Assembly: GCA_026645575.1 (NCBI GenBank)
Contig: JAPKMW010000042.1
Coordinates: 1-64,000 of the forward strand
Origin: Caldilineaceae bacterium
GTDB taxonomy: Bacteria > Chloroflexota > Anaerolineae > Caldilineales > Caldilineaceae
Direction: 5' to 3'
Length of the DNA: 64,000 nucleotides
Part shown: piece by piece, positions 7,128-16,844 of the stretch
Numbering within the stretch: position 1 is the stretch's first letter
How the letters are laid out: every line of letters starts with the position of its first letter
Notes under the pieces: model-generated
What the model was told of the DNA's origin: nothing
The model's database searches: none
The model's input: the letters and a program-made list of their open reading frames with translations, nothing else
Program-made: the position numbers and the translations under genes

Positions 7128-8486
7128 ATGGTACGTCGCTACTTCGTTTTCATCATCTTAATTGCGTTTTTCAGCAGTAGTTGTCGTTCGACGCCGCCGC
7201 CAACGGTGACGGTGATTCCTGTTCCGACCTTTACGCCAACACCGGCACCGGCGATGACAAATACAGCGCAAATCACGGCAACAGCGTCACTGTCAACCAG
7301 CGTCGAAAGCGCCCGTGAACCAAGCGCTGACACTCCCTTACCGGCGCCTCTCTACTTTCTCAACCAGCAAGGGCAGATCATGCGGCTGGCAGCGGACGGG
7401 GTAACGGTGCAGCCAGTGACAACGGAAGCGACGCCCATTACCGCTTTTGATGTCGATCCCACCGGCGCTTATCTGGTTTATGTCACCGATAATGATCTAA
7501 TTCGCACCAACACTTGGGGGCAGGAACGTCACCTGATCCTAACCGGTGCCCCTGCATCTCCCGCAGGAACGCCGGGGCAATGGAAAAACAATTTGCTCTA
7601 TGTTGCTTTTGCTCCGGACGGCAAAGGAGTCGCCTTGGCCTATAATGGCATCCAACTCATTCGCGATATCAGCGTGCTTGAGCCGGTAGTAACAATGGAC
7701 ACGCTTGTGTCAAACGGGTCGGAAGCCGAATTGCAACCGGGGGCACAGTTTTATTTTCTGGCGCCCGGCGCCTATCCTACCCTTTGGTCGCCTGACGGTC
7801 AGCGCTTATTCATCACCGGTGGGCGGATGGCTACGGACAGCATGTCCCATCTCATTCTGGATCTGACAACACGCCAGCTTACCGAAATCAAACCTGTGCC
7901 ACCTTCCCAACCGGAGAGCGAACGGAGCCGGCAAAGCGGCCTCGCCTGCTATACAGCCATGCTTGGTACGACGCAGCGCTGGGCGCGGACGGCACCGGCT
8001 CTCTGGAGCGCCAGTGATTTCTACGCCATGGGTGGCCCGACGGGGTTAGCAAAGCTCAACGCGCTGGATGGGACGGTCGCCCCCTTGTTTTACGCCTATC
8101 CGGTCTGTCATGGCGATACCACCGTGGAAAACGCCACCCAGATGCGGCTCTTTCGGAGCATTTATGAAAGCACAACGGGCGTCTTGTGGGGCTTTGTCAG
8201 CACAAACTATGAACCGGAACGTCCCCTTGTGACGCCGATGCAGATGGTGCAGTTCGAGCCTGCTGGGGCGCAAATTACACCCTTACGTGCCGATAGCCAC
8301 TATCTGGGGCATGAAATTCTATGGGCAGAGGATGATCGCGGCGCCGTTGTCATCGTGCGCGAACGGGTCGGTGATGATCTGAACCACAACCAGGGCAAGT
8401 TGCTCTGGTTGCCCAGTGATGGCGGCCCGGCGCTGGATCTGGGGTTGGATGGGCAGTGGCTGCGCTGGGGACACAACGCCCGTTAG
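7128..8486 (+). CDS. Lipoprotein with WD40/TolB-like propeller repeats
   Basis: 452 residues from ATG 7128, with GTGAGG upstream. Residues 1-19 form a lipoprotein signal (VRRYFVFIILIAFFSSSC), so lipidation is expected at Cys19. A Pro/Thr-rich linker follows, then repeats with the pattern x-SPDG-x-L or xAPDGKGVAL (about residues 160-175 and 220-235), typical of PD40/TolB propeller blades. No catalytic motif is visible. It is followed by a second lipoprotein of similar build, and the pair may form a small surface complex or sensor. The ligand is unknown. Confidence 0.7.
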   Translation: MVRRYFVFIILIAFFSSSCRSTPPPTVTVIPVPTFTPTPAPAMTNTAQITATASLSTSVESAREPSADTPLPAPLYFLNQQGQIMRLAADGVTVQPVTTEATPITAFDVDPTGAYLVYVTDNDLIRTNTWGQERHLILTGAPASPAGTPGQWKNNLLYVAFAPDGKGVALAYNGIQLIRDISVLEPVVTMDTLVSNGSEAELQPGAQFYFLAPGAYPTLWSPDGQRLFITGGRMATDSMSHLILDLTTRQLTEIKPVPPSQPESERSRQSGLACYTAMLGTTQRWARTAPALWSASDFYAMGGPTGLAKLNALDGTVAPLFYAYPVCHGDTTVENATQMRLFRSIYESTTGVLWGFVSTNYEPERPLVTPMQMVQFEPAGAQITPLRADSHYLGHEILWAEDDRGAVVIVRERVGDDLNHNQGKLLWLPSDGGPALDLGLDGQWLRWGHNAR

Positions 8487-8560
8487 GCGTTCACAAGAAT
8501 TTAATTATCCGTACGACCTTCAGCTATTGATCATAGGCGCATAATACCTTGGGAGGGACG

Positions 8561-9865
8561 ATGAAAACCAATTTGCCAATGATCGCCTTGCTGTTTTTGC
8601 TGCTTACCAGTTGTATTCGGCCTGATGATAGCACGATACGCACGGCGGATGGCATCACAAAAGCAACGCGCCAACCGATGGCCTATGTGAGCGATCGACA
8701 ACTGTGGCTCACTACTTATGATGGGGCATCCACACTGGACCGCGGACAGGCCGTGGATGCCTGCCTGCCTGAACCAGCCTTCTGTCGGTTTGCCCATCTG
8801 CGCTGGTCGCCAACAGGCGACTACCTGCTCTACCAAAAGCAGCAGGATGAACAGTCCGCTCTGCATTTGTTGGATCGCCACGGTAAAACGCGCCTAGTGG
8901 CGGAGGCTGGTGATCCGGTCTGGTCAATGGATGGGCAAAGCTTGCTCTACTTGGGCGTTGACGGGTTACGCCGCGTCGACGCACCGTTTACCGATGGCGG
9001 GCGCGTCGTTGGTCGCCTCACTAATTTCGGAGATAGCACCTGCGGCGGTGGCGGCTTCCCGGCCAGTGAATTTAGCTACGGGCTGGAGGGGCTGGGGACC
9101 TTTCCCTACAATTCGTTGCCTGGCCACATGGCTTGGCTTGTCAATGACCGTTTGCTCTATACCCGCCACTGCACCGGCGCTGGTATGGGGCAATTTGATT
9201 TACAGAGCGGCACGGAACTCCCCATGCTCGACGATGACCGCCTCCAGCTCTTCACCACCAACCGGACCCGCGACCACTGGGCCGCGATCACCCGGGATCA
9301 TCACCTGGCGGTTGGTTCGGCAGCGGACGGGCTGATCGGTACGCGCCCGGTCGCCGAAAGTATCCCTACGCTGGATGACCCGAACAGTATGAATCGACCA
9401 GGGGTGACCTTAGCCGGCGGGGTCTTCTATGGTCCAGTTAGCGGGCGGCTCTACTATACGACGCGACAACTGCAACAGTGGGTGCAGCTCACTGAGGAAC
9501 AATTCTCGGCGGTAGACATGACTGTGCAGAATCTTTTTGTCTCTATCCCCCACTTCCCCATCTATCAAACAACCCTGTTCGCCACAACCGCAACGGACTG
9601 GCAACAAGCCCAAGTTGTCTGGCAGGGTAACGCCTATGGCGTCGGTAGTGTTACAGAAGCGGCCAACGGCGACCTATTGTTTGTCCAGATTGATAACGGG
9701 CAGGCGCTATATGAAACGCTGCAAGCCAACCCTACGCTGGCTGATGTGCAAAGCGCCTGGCCCAAGCCGCAAATCATCCGTATTCCCGCTGATGGCAGCG
9801 CACCCCAACAATTGCTTGACAATGCTGGACAAGTTGCCTTGGCGCGGTTGTCCATTGAGCAATAG
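8561..9865 (+). CDS. Second propeller-like lipoprotein
   Basis: 434 residues from ATG 8561, chosen because GGGAGGG sits just before it (an in-frame TTG at 8549 is less likely). The lipobox is LLTSC near residue 16. The text contains blade-like pieces such as LRWSPTGDYLLY and VWSMDGQSLLYLG, so a six- or seven-bladed propeller is likely. It is 74 bp after a similar lipoprotein on the same strand, and the two are probably co-transcribed. Gene order suggests an ancient duplication, though the sequences are now quite different. No enzymatic signature seen. Confidence 0.68.
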   Translation: MKTNLPMIALLFLLLTSCIRPDDSTIRTADGITKATRQPMAYVSDRQLWLTTYDGASTLDRGQAVDACLPEPAFCRFAHLRWSPTGDYLLYQKQQDEQSALHLLDRHGKTRLVAEAGDPVWSMDGQSLLYLGVDGLRRVDAPFTDGGRVVGRLTNFGDSTCGGGGFPASEFSYGLEGLGTFPYNSLPGHMAWLVNDRLLYTRHCTGAGMGQFDLQSGTELPMLDDDRLQLFTTNRTRDHWAAITRDHHLAVGSAADGLIGTRPVAESIPTLDDPNSMNRPGVTLAGGVFYGPVSGRLYYTTRQLQQWVQLTEEQFSAVDMTVQNLFVSIPHFPIYQTTLFATTATDWQQAQVVWQGNAYGVGSVTEAANGDLLFVQIDNGQALYETLQANPTLADVQSAWPKPQIIRIPADGSAPQQLLDNAGQVALARLSIEQ

Positions 9866-9926
9866 GGCTTAAGCAAAACGACGCTCCCGGCGTCTTGCCT
9901 ACGTTATGAACAGTAAAGGACAATTT

Positions 9927-12695
9927 TTACCAATGTGTACAATCAGGAAGTTTACAACTGGTTACCACAGACTGCGCCTGTAAAGCGACCTGCGTCTTGT
10001 CGATTTCATCCGTAATGTTCATCTGCTCGAATCGGCGGAGTGCAGATTGGAGTTCTTGCCGGGCTTCCGCCATGCGGCCAGTGGCCTGGTAGACAACGCC
10101 CAACTCCCGCTGGGCATAGGCGCTCATAAAGGCGTCGCCATTCGCCTCGGTGATCCGGATGATCTCGCGAAAGTGGGTAGCGGCTGCCGTCCAGTTTGCC
10201 CGCGCCTGATGTAAACGGCCCAATGTAAAAAGGCCATAGGCATAGGATTGCGTTTCCTCCTGGGCCAGCACCTCCTGGGCAAAGTGTTCCGCCTGTTGCC
10301 AATCGCCCAATTCAAAGTAGGCTTCGGCCAAATTGGCGGCGGCCACGCTCATCATATAGGGCGATTGCGTGCTTTTGAAAAATTGATAGGCTTGGCGGGC
10401 CGGTTCGAGGACAGCCTGAAATTGCCGACTATCGACATACACGAGCGCTAATTCATTGCGCGTCCAAGCTTGGGAGATGCGATCTTTGAGCGTTTCATAA
10501 ATGGTGAGCGCCAGTTCAATGTGGTTTACAGCTTCATCCATCCGTTTTTGGCGACCATAGACACGCGCCAAAAGACGATGGGTTCGTGCCAAGAGTGGCT
10601 GCTCGGCAAACTGTTCTGCGATCAACAGTGCTTTGTGGAACGCAAGGAGCGCCTCGTTGTAATGCCCTTGCATTTGTTCGATTTCACCGAGCAACAACTG
10701 GGTATTACACTCGGCTAACTGGGCCTGCCGGCGCGCATCGGTGAGATTGCCGCGGCGGATCTGGATACGGCCCGCCGTGAGCAGGGCAGTCGTAACTTCG
10801 CCGGCCAGACTTACCATAAGTTCGGCGCTTTTGATCTGGCTGTCAAACGCCGCGTCCGGATCCCCCAATGCTTCTTGTAAGCGGCCGCGAAGCGCATGGG
10901 CGCGTGCCGCGGCCGCACTCCTATCCCACCAGCGAATCGCTTCCATCTCAGCAAAACTTTGACGGATTTCGCCGGCCAACAAGCGCAATTCAGCCCGAAT
11001 CAGATCGAGGGCTTTGCGCTCAGGCAGATCGAGTTGGCGGGCGGAGAGGGTGGTGAAGATCGTCAGCGCAGCTTCTGCTTCCCCGCGGGCGATGGCTACC
11101 TTGCGGTTCGGATACCAGATGGCAATGGCCTGCGCCGGTTGATCCGCTTGCCAGTAGTGGTAAGCCGCCGCCGTATACTCGGCCAACTGGGCGCGTACCA
11201 GCGCGGCAGCCAGATGTAGTTCCTGTCGTAGCTCGGTGGGCAATTCCCCATAGAGGGTTTCGCGCAAGCCTGGGATCAGCGCCAGACCGCCCTGACCATC
11301 CCGTTCCACCAAATGCAACGCAAGTAACCGTTCGACGATAGCCTTGTCCCACTGTTGTTCAGGAGCAAAACTGCGGAAGACCGCAAGCTGTTGCAGCAGG
11401 TGGCGTTCTTCGGTGTGCAAGCGCGACCACAGCCGCTGGAGCAAGGGGAGCAGCCCAGCGCGTTGGGGCAGCGTCGCCAGTGTGTCGGCCAAGGTGGCCC
11501 CTTGTTGATGGAGCGCTAGCGCGAGCAACGTCATGCGCGGGTTGCCCTGCGTATAGCGTTGGAGTTGAAACAATTCATCGTTGCTGAGTTGCACGCCAAC
11601 GCGCGCAGCCAGTTGTTGCAACTGTTCTACTGCCAGGCCTCGCAAAATGATGGTCGTGTCGGTGGTCAAGAGTGGGCGTTGGGTCATGAGGAGCAGCGGT
11701 GCATGGCCCTGTAAGCTTTCCACAAATTCGAGGAGTTGGGTGTAGTGCGGGTCACTCTGTTCCGGGTTCAACTGGAACAGACGATCTAGTTCATCAAAAC
11801 AGAGCAAGGGGGGATTGTCTGCCAACAGATGAAGATCCTGGCGGGCTAACGCCAGCACAACTTGTAGATCCTGAACGCTGCCTTCTTTCAGCGCCAGGAA
11901 TTGCCAAAGCGTAGAGGCGCCCTGTTCATGGAAAAAGTGGCCCAGACTAAAGAGCAGGCTGCTCAACCGATCATTCAATGTTGGGCGCAGGGTAAACCAA
12001 AAGCGAGGCCGGGGCGCCAATGCTTGACCAATCGCCGCACCGAGGGTGCTTTTCCCAATCCCGCTTGGCCCGACTAAGGCGACTGTCTGACCGGCCGTCA
12101 ACGCTTGTACCGCTTGTTGCAAAGCCGCTTCCGCGCCCAGGAGGGGCAACGCCGACGCCGGTTGTTCAGGGCGCAAGCTTGGACGGCAGTAGGTCAGCAA
12201 CGCCTGGGCCAACTGTTGAATTGCCAATTTATGGGAGCGATGGTCGCCGGCTTTGCTATCCAGCAGGTATTCGTCACTTTCATAGATGTCGCGCAGGGAG
12301 CGGGGGCGCAAAAATTGACGAAAGTAGCGCAATTCCAGCACAAGGTAGGCATAACGTGACGAACCGCGCTGCTTGCGTTCCTCGATCAGCGCCGCCTTCA
12401 TGGCTTCATAGGTGCGGGGCAAGGGGCCACCCCACAAGGTGGCGGCGGCTTCCCGAAGCACTCTCTGCAACCATTCCCCGCGCGTCTGCGGGCGCGCCGT
12501 TGCCGCATCTCTTGCTAACGTGGCGCTGAGAAAATACTCTGTCGCCAACGGCGATTCGGCTGCCAACGCAACGGGATCATCATAGAGTTTGAGGGCCTGT
12601 TGCACTGTCTCTTCAAAGGGGGACAACTCATATTTATCGGTTGGCGACTTTTCCGCAGTGGGGGACGCCGGTAAATTTGAAACTTTTTTCGCCAT
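9927..12695 (-). CDS. ATPase/TPR regulator (STAND-like)
   Basis: 922 residues. Residues about 20-165 match, in layout and key words (SPLAT, GEWLQRVL, a Tyr-rich helix, then a helix-turn-helix-like stretch), the N-terminal region of the TPR regulators at 20412 and 45579. A P-loop ATPase follows, with Walker A GPSGIGKST near residue 210 and Walker B LLCFDELD near 290. The C-terminal half is a run of TPR repeats (for example LGDWQQAEHFAQEVLAQEE). This is the plan of STAND signal proteins such as MalT-type regulators, though no C-terminal LuxR domain is seen. It is divergent from the exported protein at 12855, leaving about 160 bp for shared control. Probably a ligand-triggered transcription regulator; DNA binding by the N-terminus is inferred. 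Confidence 0.75.
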   Translation of the reverse strand: MAKKVSNLPASPTAEKSPTDKYELSPFEETVQQALKLYDDPVALAAESPLATEYFLSATLARDAATARPQTRGEWLQRVLREAAATLWGGPLPRTYEAMKAALIEERKQRGSSRYAYLVLELRYFRQFLRPRSLRDIYESDEYLLDSKAGDHRSHKLAIQQLAQALLTYCRPSLRPEQPASALPLLGAEAALQQAVQALTAGQTVALVGPSGIGKSTLGAAIGQALAPRPRFWFTLRPTLNDRLSSLLFSLGHFFHEQGASTLWQFLALKEGSVQDLQVVLALARQDLHLLADNPPLLCFDELDRLFQLNPEQSDPHYTQLLEFVESLQGHAPLLLMTQRPLLTTDTTIILRGLAVEQLQQLAARVGVQLSNDELFQLQRYTQGNPRMTLLALALHQQGATLADTLATLPQRAGLLPLLQRLWSRLHTEERHLLQQLAVFRSFAPEQQWDKAIVERLLALHLVERDGQGGLALIPGLRETLYGELPTELRQELHLAAALVRAQLAEYTAAAYHYWQADQPAQAIAIWYPNRKVAIARGEAEAALTIFTTLSARQLDLPERKALDLIRAELRLLAGEIRQSFAEMEAIRWWDRSAAAARAHALRGRLQEALGDPDAAFDSQIKSAELMVSLAGEVTTALLTAGRIQIRRGNLTDARRQAQLAECNTQLLLGEIEQMQGHYNEALLAFHKALLIAEQFAEQPLLARTHRLLARVYGRQKRMDEAVNHIELALTIYETLKDRISQAWTRNELALVYVDSRQFQAVLEPARQAYQFFKSTQSPYMMSVAAANLAEAYFELGDWQQAEHFAQEVLAQEETQSYAYGLFTLGRLHQARANWTAAATHFREIIRITEANGDAFMSAYAQRELGVVYQATGRMAEARQELQSALRRFEQMNITDEIDKTQVALQAQSVVTSCKLPDCTHW

Positions 12696-12854
12696 TTTTG
12701 AAACCTACCCGGCGCTAGCGCACGGTATACTATCTTCGTTGTTTTGTCGTAGGGTGTTTTGTTCAAAAAGGTCAGCCCTACGGTAAAATATTGGCACATT
12801 TTGCTTATTATACTGTAAACAATCTTGTTATTCAAATTAATGGAGGATTTTCTT

Positions 12855-13730
12855 ATGCATCCCCTTCGTAAAACTGTTGTTAGCTTATGCCTGTTGCTCT
12901 TGCTGATTGGCGCCTTCCTGCAACCGGTGCAAGCACAGGCAACCGATAGTGAAGACAAGCCAACGCCACTTTACTTTTGGCGCGTCGAGGGCGATTTTCA
13001 GGACGATCAGATGCACTTTGAATGGATTGTCGCCGAGGCGCCTAATGGCAATGTCGCAGAGACCAAAGATGTCATAGTGCTGGACATCACTGAGCAATGC
13101 ACCATCACGGGGCCGGGTGTCACCATTTATGATGAAGCAGCCCACTTCGCCGGTAGTGATTGGATTCAATGTGAGATTCCAAACTTTGCCGAAACCGTCA
13201 ACGCAAAATTAGGCCCCACAATTGGAGATGGCTGCCAATGCAACTTTAATGCCGTCGTCGCCCCCTTTGCCGGCGCTAATTTTACTGTAGCGCCTAGCAC
13301 TGGTCACGTGCCGCTGGCATCCTGGAGCAAGCTACGTTTGTTTGCGAGTGATCAACAAACGGTTTTGTTTCTGGATCAGAATGTATTTGAAAGCAACATA
13401 GTGGAAAGCGATCCTGGCTATCGTTCAACCTTTTTCGGGCTGGGGGCAAGCAAAATTCTCCATTATCTTGCTGACCTCAATGGACAACTTACATGGTGGC
13501 TATGGCATAAAGAGTTACAAGAAGCAGCAGCTAATCCCAATGCCTCCCTCATTGCCTGGTTGGAGGGCGGCGCCGCCAACATTGATCCGCAACAAGGGTT
13601 CAAGTATGAATTGGATCCAAACGACCAGATGCTCTATATCGGTTTTGATCGGGCAACCGGGACAACACTCAAAGGTTCGATCCGCCATCTTCTCTGGGAC
13701 CCTGGCTGTGGTGGGAATGGCAGTTGGTAA
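12855..13730 (+). CDS. Exported protein of unknown function
   Basis: 291 residues from ATG 12855, with TGGAGGA 14 bases upstream. A Sec signal peptide is clear (LRKTVVSLCLLLLLIGAFLQ, cleavage near VQAQA). The mature part is acidic and rich in aromatic residues, with several Cys (CTITG, QCEIPN, GCQCNF, DPGCGG), suggesting extracellular disulfides. No family recognised. It is divergent from the ATPase/TPR gene and followed by a terminator and a sigma-like gene. The same arrangement recurs at 20412-28584, so this may be the regulated output of that regulator. Confidence 0.7.
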   Translation: MHPLRKTVVSLCLLLLLIGAFLQPVQAQATDSEDKPTPLYFWRVEGDFQDDQMHFEWIVAEAPNGNVAETKDVIVLDITEQCTITGPGVTIYDEAAHFAGSDWIQCEIPNFAETVNAKLGPTIGDGCQCNFNAVVAPFAGANFTVAPSTGHVPLASWSKLRLFASDQQTVLFLDQNVFESNIVESDPGYRSTFFGLGASKILHYLADLNGQLTWWLWHKELQEAAANPNASLIAWLEGGAANIDPQQGFKYELDPNDQMLYIGFDRATGTTLKGSIRHLLWDPGCGGNGSW

Positions 13731-13807
13731 CGTATTGCCGTCAGCCTAACTTACTCACCAGGCAATGGTGAGGTTGTCCCCTTCGCTGAAACCTTCTAAC
13801 TTCTGAA

Positions 13808-13846
13808 CCCCAGCGCTGTCTTTGACGCAGACAGCGCTGGGGTTTT
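13808..13846 (+). terminator. Rho-independent terminator
   Basis: CCCCAGCGCTGTCT (13808-13821) pairs perfectly with AGACAGCGCTGGGG (13829-13842) and is followed by TTTTCTATTT. It sits about 75 bp after the exported protein gene. Confidence 0.88.
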
Positions 13847-13943
13847 CTATTTCACCCCATGTATCACCCATGCTGCGACTTTCATTCCATTTAGCTGTAA
13901 GAAGCTGTCTGAAAAGTCATGATTGATCGCCGGTAAGGGGCGC

Positions 13944-14014
13944 AAAAGTGCCGGGGACGGGCCAGTGGTTATTCGCGATAACCGGACGCACAGTGGCCCG
14001 TCCCCGGCACTTTT
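13944..14014. repeat. Inverted repeat, 24-bp arms
   Basis: AAAAGTGCCGGGGACGGGCC begins the left arm (13944-13967). The right arm is 13991-14014, and the arms differ at about one position. It shares the core CGTCCCCGGCAC with the palindrome at 6908. A looser outer pairing (GGGGC with GCCCC) extends it on both sides. It occupies the gap between the exported protein and the sigma-like gene, and no gene is seen there. Confidence 0.7.
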
Positions 14015-14163
14015 GCTGGTTGCCCCTTTGCAAGCAGTTTCTAAAAACCAGCAGCGCCGACGCTTGAAACTTTTGACCGAAAAACTGAGACTTCAGAAGG
14101 CCAAAGCAATGATACAGTAGGTTTACGAAAGCATCCGACGATTCAGTAAAGGCCAGGGGCAAT

Positions 14164-14859
14164 ATGCAAATTACCAAAATAGCAACAAATGAAAGCAATG
14201 CAGGGCGCGAAACTATGACGTTACCCCAGCGAACGGCCACAAAACGCTTGCAGAACCGCCAAGAAGCTGATCCACGCCTCTCCTATGAACTCTGGCGGCG
14301 CGCGCTGCTTGCCCAAGACGAACGCGCCTGGCAACTGCTCTACAACGATTATCAACGCCAGGTAGGCTACTGGGTAAAAACATATTTACGCTTTCAGGTC
14401 GATGAGACCGCCATGCAAACGCTGATTGACGACGCTTTTGTCAAAATGGCCGGCACCTTTCGTCGTCACCCGGAGAAATTTGCCGATTATCCAAACCTGG
14501 CCGCGCTGTTAGGGCTGCTGCGCCTCTGTGCGCAGCGTGTGGTGCAAGATTATGTCACCGCACGCCAGCAGGATCTACCAGTCGTCCCCATCGAAGCCAT
14601 TGACGAGCCGACCGCCAAGGCTGCCCCAGCGCCATCTACACTCTGGGCGATCCTGGAAGGGTTGCTCCATGATGAGAAAGAGTGGTTGGTCGTCACCAAA
14701 CTGTTGGTCGAGGAAGCCAAACCACGTCACCTTTATGCCGAACAGCCAGAACTGTTTGCCAGCGTGGATGAAATCAACACCATCCGCGAACGGGTCAAGG
14801 GGCGGTTGCAGCGCAATGGCGCCTTTCGTCACTATTTGCAGGCGATCATCAGTCAATAA
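14164..14859 (+). CDS. Sigma-70-like protein, paralog 1
   Basis: 231 residues. Residues about 38-95 (RAWQLLYNDYQRQVGYWV, then LIDDAFVKMAGTF) have the pattern of sigma-70 region 2. The C-terminal part (LYAEQPELFASVDEINTIRE, then VKGRLQRN) resembles the diverged region-4 helix-turn-helix of some ECF-like families. It is about three-quarters identical by eye to the protein encoded at 27892, with the most variation in the N-terminal 30 residues and the linker. Start choice: ATG 14164 with GGGGC upstream; ATG 14215 is an alternative. It lies downstream of one exported protein and upstream of another. An alternative sigma factor for exported protein genes is a reasonable guess. Confidence 0.6.
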   Translation: MQITKIATNESNAGRETMTLPQRTATKRLQNRQEADPRLSYELWRRALLAQDERAWQLLYNDYQRQVGYWVKTYLRFQVDETAMQTLIDDAFVKMAGTFRRHPEKFADYPNLAALLGLLRLCAQRVVQDYVTARQQDLPVVPIEAIDEPTAKAAPAPSTLWAILEGLLHDEKEWLVVTKLLVEEAKPRHLYAEQPELFASVDEINTIRERVKGRLQRNGAFRHYLQAIISQ

Positions 14860-15181
14860 AAGCAGCAGAAGCAGTCAACTTCATAGCGGAAAAACGGAAA
14901 CACACAGCGATTGTTCTAGATAACGGATGGTCAACAATTCCCAAGTTGTCAAATTACCATCCAATTTGGTAATCCTCTGTGGCGTCAAACCTAGGGTTCG
15001 GCGATTACAGATGCTTATATATCGTAATATGACAAACAAAAGTAAAAGGAGATTCACAATAAGTTACGGATTATAGACATAGTTAGAACAAGAGGGTAAA
15101 GACAACTTGTCAAGCTTATTTGCTTGTGCTGTCTTTGGGTTAAGTCAACTTTATTAACAAACAGACTCATGAGGTAAAACA
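14860..15181. other. AT-rich intergenic region
   Basis: A 322-bp AT-rich leader before the CARDB protein. A good ribosome-binding sequence (AAAAGGAG near 15043-15050) is followed by ATA rather than a usable start codon, so I call no small gene there. GAGGT just before 15182 serves the next gene. Confidence 0.4.
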
Positions 15182-16417
15182 ATGTCTTTGCAACAAATCT
15201 CGAAAAAATCAGCAACACTACTCGTTTTGGTATTGATGCTGATCGTGAGCAGTACACCACCTTCTTTTGCTCAGGCTGGCGTTTCTAACAAGGTCTTTAT
15301 TCCTGTTGTTACCCAGCCTGAAAATGTCCACACGATTGAAAGTGCTGGCATCTTTACAGATTCATCACAACATGAGATTTTAGATCATGCAACCCCCGGT
15401 GATGATAGCAAGTCCACACTACCTGATTTGACCATTAGCTATTACTACGACAAAGCGTGTAATTTATATATTGTCATTACGAATGTCGGGAATGCTTCAG
15501 TCATCATTGGTGGGAAAAATAATCCTAATGTGGTTGGTATCAATGGTACTAGCGTAATCGGGATGGGAAATAATCCAACGACGCTAAATCCCGGTCAGCA
15601 ACATGAAATCTTTATTTCCGCCCATTTTGCTGCTAGTTTTAATGTTTTGACTGTTGATCCAAACAATAACATTGTTGAGTCGAATGAAGAAAACTCGATC
15701 AGCGTGGAGCCATGTAACGGCGAACCGTCTTGTGCAGCAAAAATCAAAATTTTTGAAGCGATACAAACTAGTCCGAATATCCGCGTTGGTTTTGCGTGGG
15801 AAACGCTCGGTGCAAGCTCTGTTACTGCACAAGTTGATCTGTTTGCAGCCGATGGCACCCTTGTTAATAGTCAAAATGTCGGTTCTTTAACACCTGTTGC
15901 ATCGGGGACACAGTACTTCTTACTCACGGGCTTGAATATTCCATCGGGTACATACAAAGTAAGAGTGACTTTACAGACTGATTGTGGCGCCAGCAGTCAA
16001 GCCGAGGCTTTTGTCACATACGTTGCGCCAAACCCCACGGTATGTAACGCAGCAGTCGATCCATATCTGGGTAATTATGACAATGGTACGCTGAAAGCAA
16101 CAATTTGTCTGACTGTCGCGGTGAATGGTTCAACGGCAAACCTTGTCGGGTTCGGGCGTAATCAGGGCATTGGTGGCATTGTTGACGCACCCCTAGACAC
16201 AACCACAACTTTAGCGTGTCGAATTCGGCAAAATGGTAACTATGTAACCGGAAATTTAGGGTGGGATTTTGCAACTTGGGATTTCCAAATTGAGTTGAAT
16301 GCAACAGTCCAGCACCAGTCTGGCGATACCTATGAATTGAGTTGTGAACACGAATGGGATGTTCCCAGCGAAGGCTTCTATCTTATGAGTACACCTCAAC
16401 CAGTCACAATCCCTTAA
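15182..16417 (+). CDS. Exported CARDB-domain protein
   Basis: 411 residues with a signal peptide (about residues 1-31, ending SFAQA). The mature N-terminus begins VSNKVFIPVV, an internal version of the Leu/Ile-Pro tag seen at the C-terminus of other exported proteins here. Residues about 80-180 look like a CARDB adhesion-type beta-sandwich: PDLTISYYYD start, NVGNAS turn, and the closing VDPNNNIVESNEENS motif. The rest is beta-rich with paired Cys and no catalytic motif. The gene is noticeably richer in A and T than most of the window, like the first half of the gene at 22632. It follows the sigma-like gene on the same strand. Likely a cell-surface or secreted binding protein. Confidence 0.72.
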   Translation: MSLQQISKKSATLLVLVLMLIVSSTPPSFAQAGVSNKVFIPVVTQPENVHTIESAGIFTDSSQHEILDHATPGDDSKSTLPDLTISYYYDKACNLYIVITNVGNASVIIGGKNNPNVVGINGTSVIGMGNNPTTLNPGQQHEIFISAHFAASFNVLTVDPNNNIVESNEENSISVEPCNGEPSCAAKIKIFEAIQTSPNIRVGFAWETLGASSVTAQVDLFAADGTLVNSQNVGSLTPVASGTQYFLLTGLNIPSGTYKVRVTLQTDCGASSQAEAFVTYVAPNPTVCNAAVDPYLGNYDNGTLKATICLTVAVNGSTANLVGFGRNQGIGGIVDAPLDTTTTLACRIRQNGNYVTGNLGWDFATWDFQIELNATVQHQSGDTYELSCEHEWDVPSEGFYLMSTPQPVTIP

Positions 16418-16490
16418 GACACCCATACCATTGACAACTTGATGTGTTTTAGTGGTCAGTCCACTAGTACACTGTTCACACAGTCACCAA

Positions 16491-16536
16491 ACGAGAGGCA
16501 ACGCCTGAGTGAGTGTTGCCTCTCGTTTGTCTTTTT
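16491..16536 (+). terminator. Rho-independent terminator
   Basis: ACGAGAGGCAAC (16491-16502) pairs with GTTGCCTCTCGT (16515-16526), followed by TTGTCTTTTT, 74 bp after the CARDB gene. Confidence 0.88.
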
Positions 16537-16844
16537 CAGCTAAAGCGCTATACACTACGCCAAACAAGGCGCTCCAAACCGATACAAGCCACGGCATAAG
16601 GCGCCATTTTAACGCCGTGCCATATTTTTGGTGCAGGTTTTTCTGATCGTGTTGTAACATTGAAACTTTACCGACATTCACCCACACGGGTGCTTTTCAT
16701 GCTTCTCCAAAAGCGAAAAATGTTCGCGGAAAAAAGCAACAGACAGCGGATTATTCTTGTAGGCGCTATACATTGGCATCTGTTTTGTTGTATGGCGTCG
16801 CTCGTTTTGATGATTTTCAGTGTAGTCAATGATAGGAGTGCTTT
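16537..16844. other. Intergenic region without a supported gene
   Basis: About 300 bp between the terminator and the S41 peptidase. Short open frames exist on both strands but lack ribosome-binding sites and recognisable products. ATAGGAG at about 16832 serves the start at 16845. Confidence 0.4.
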
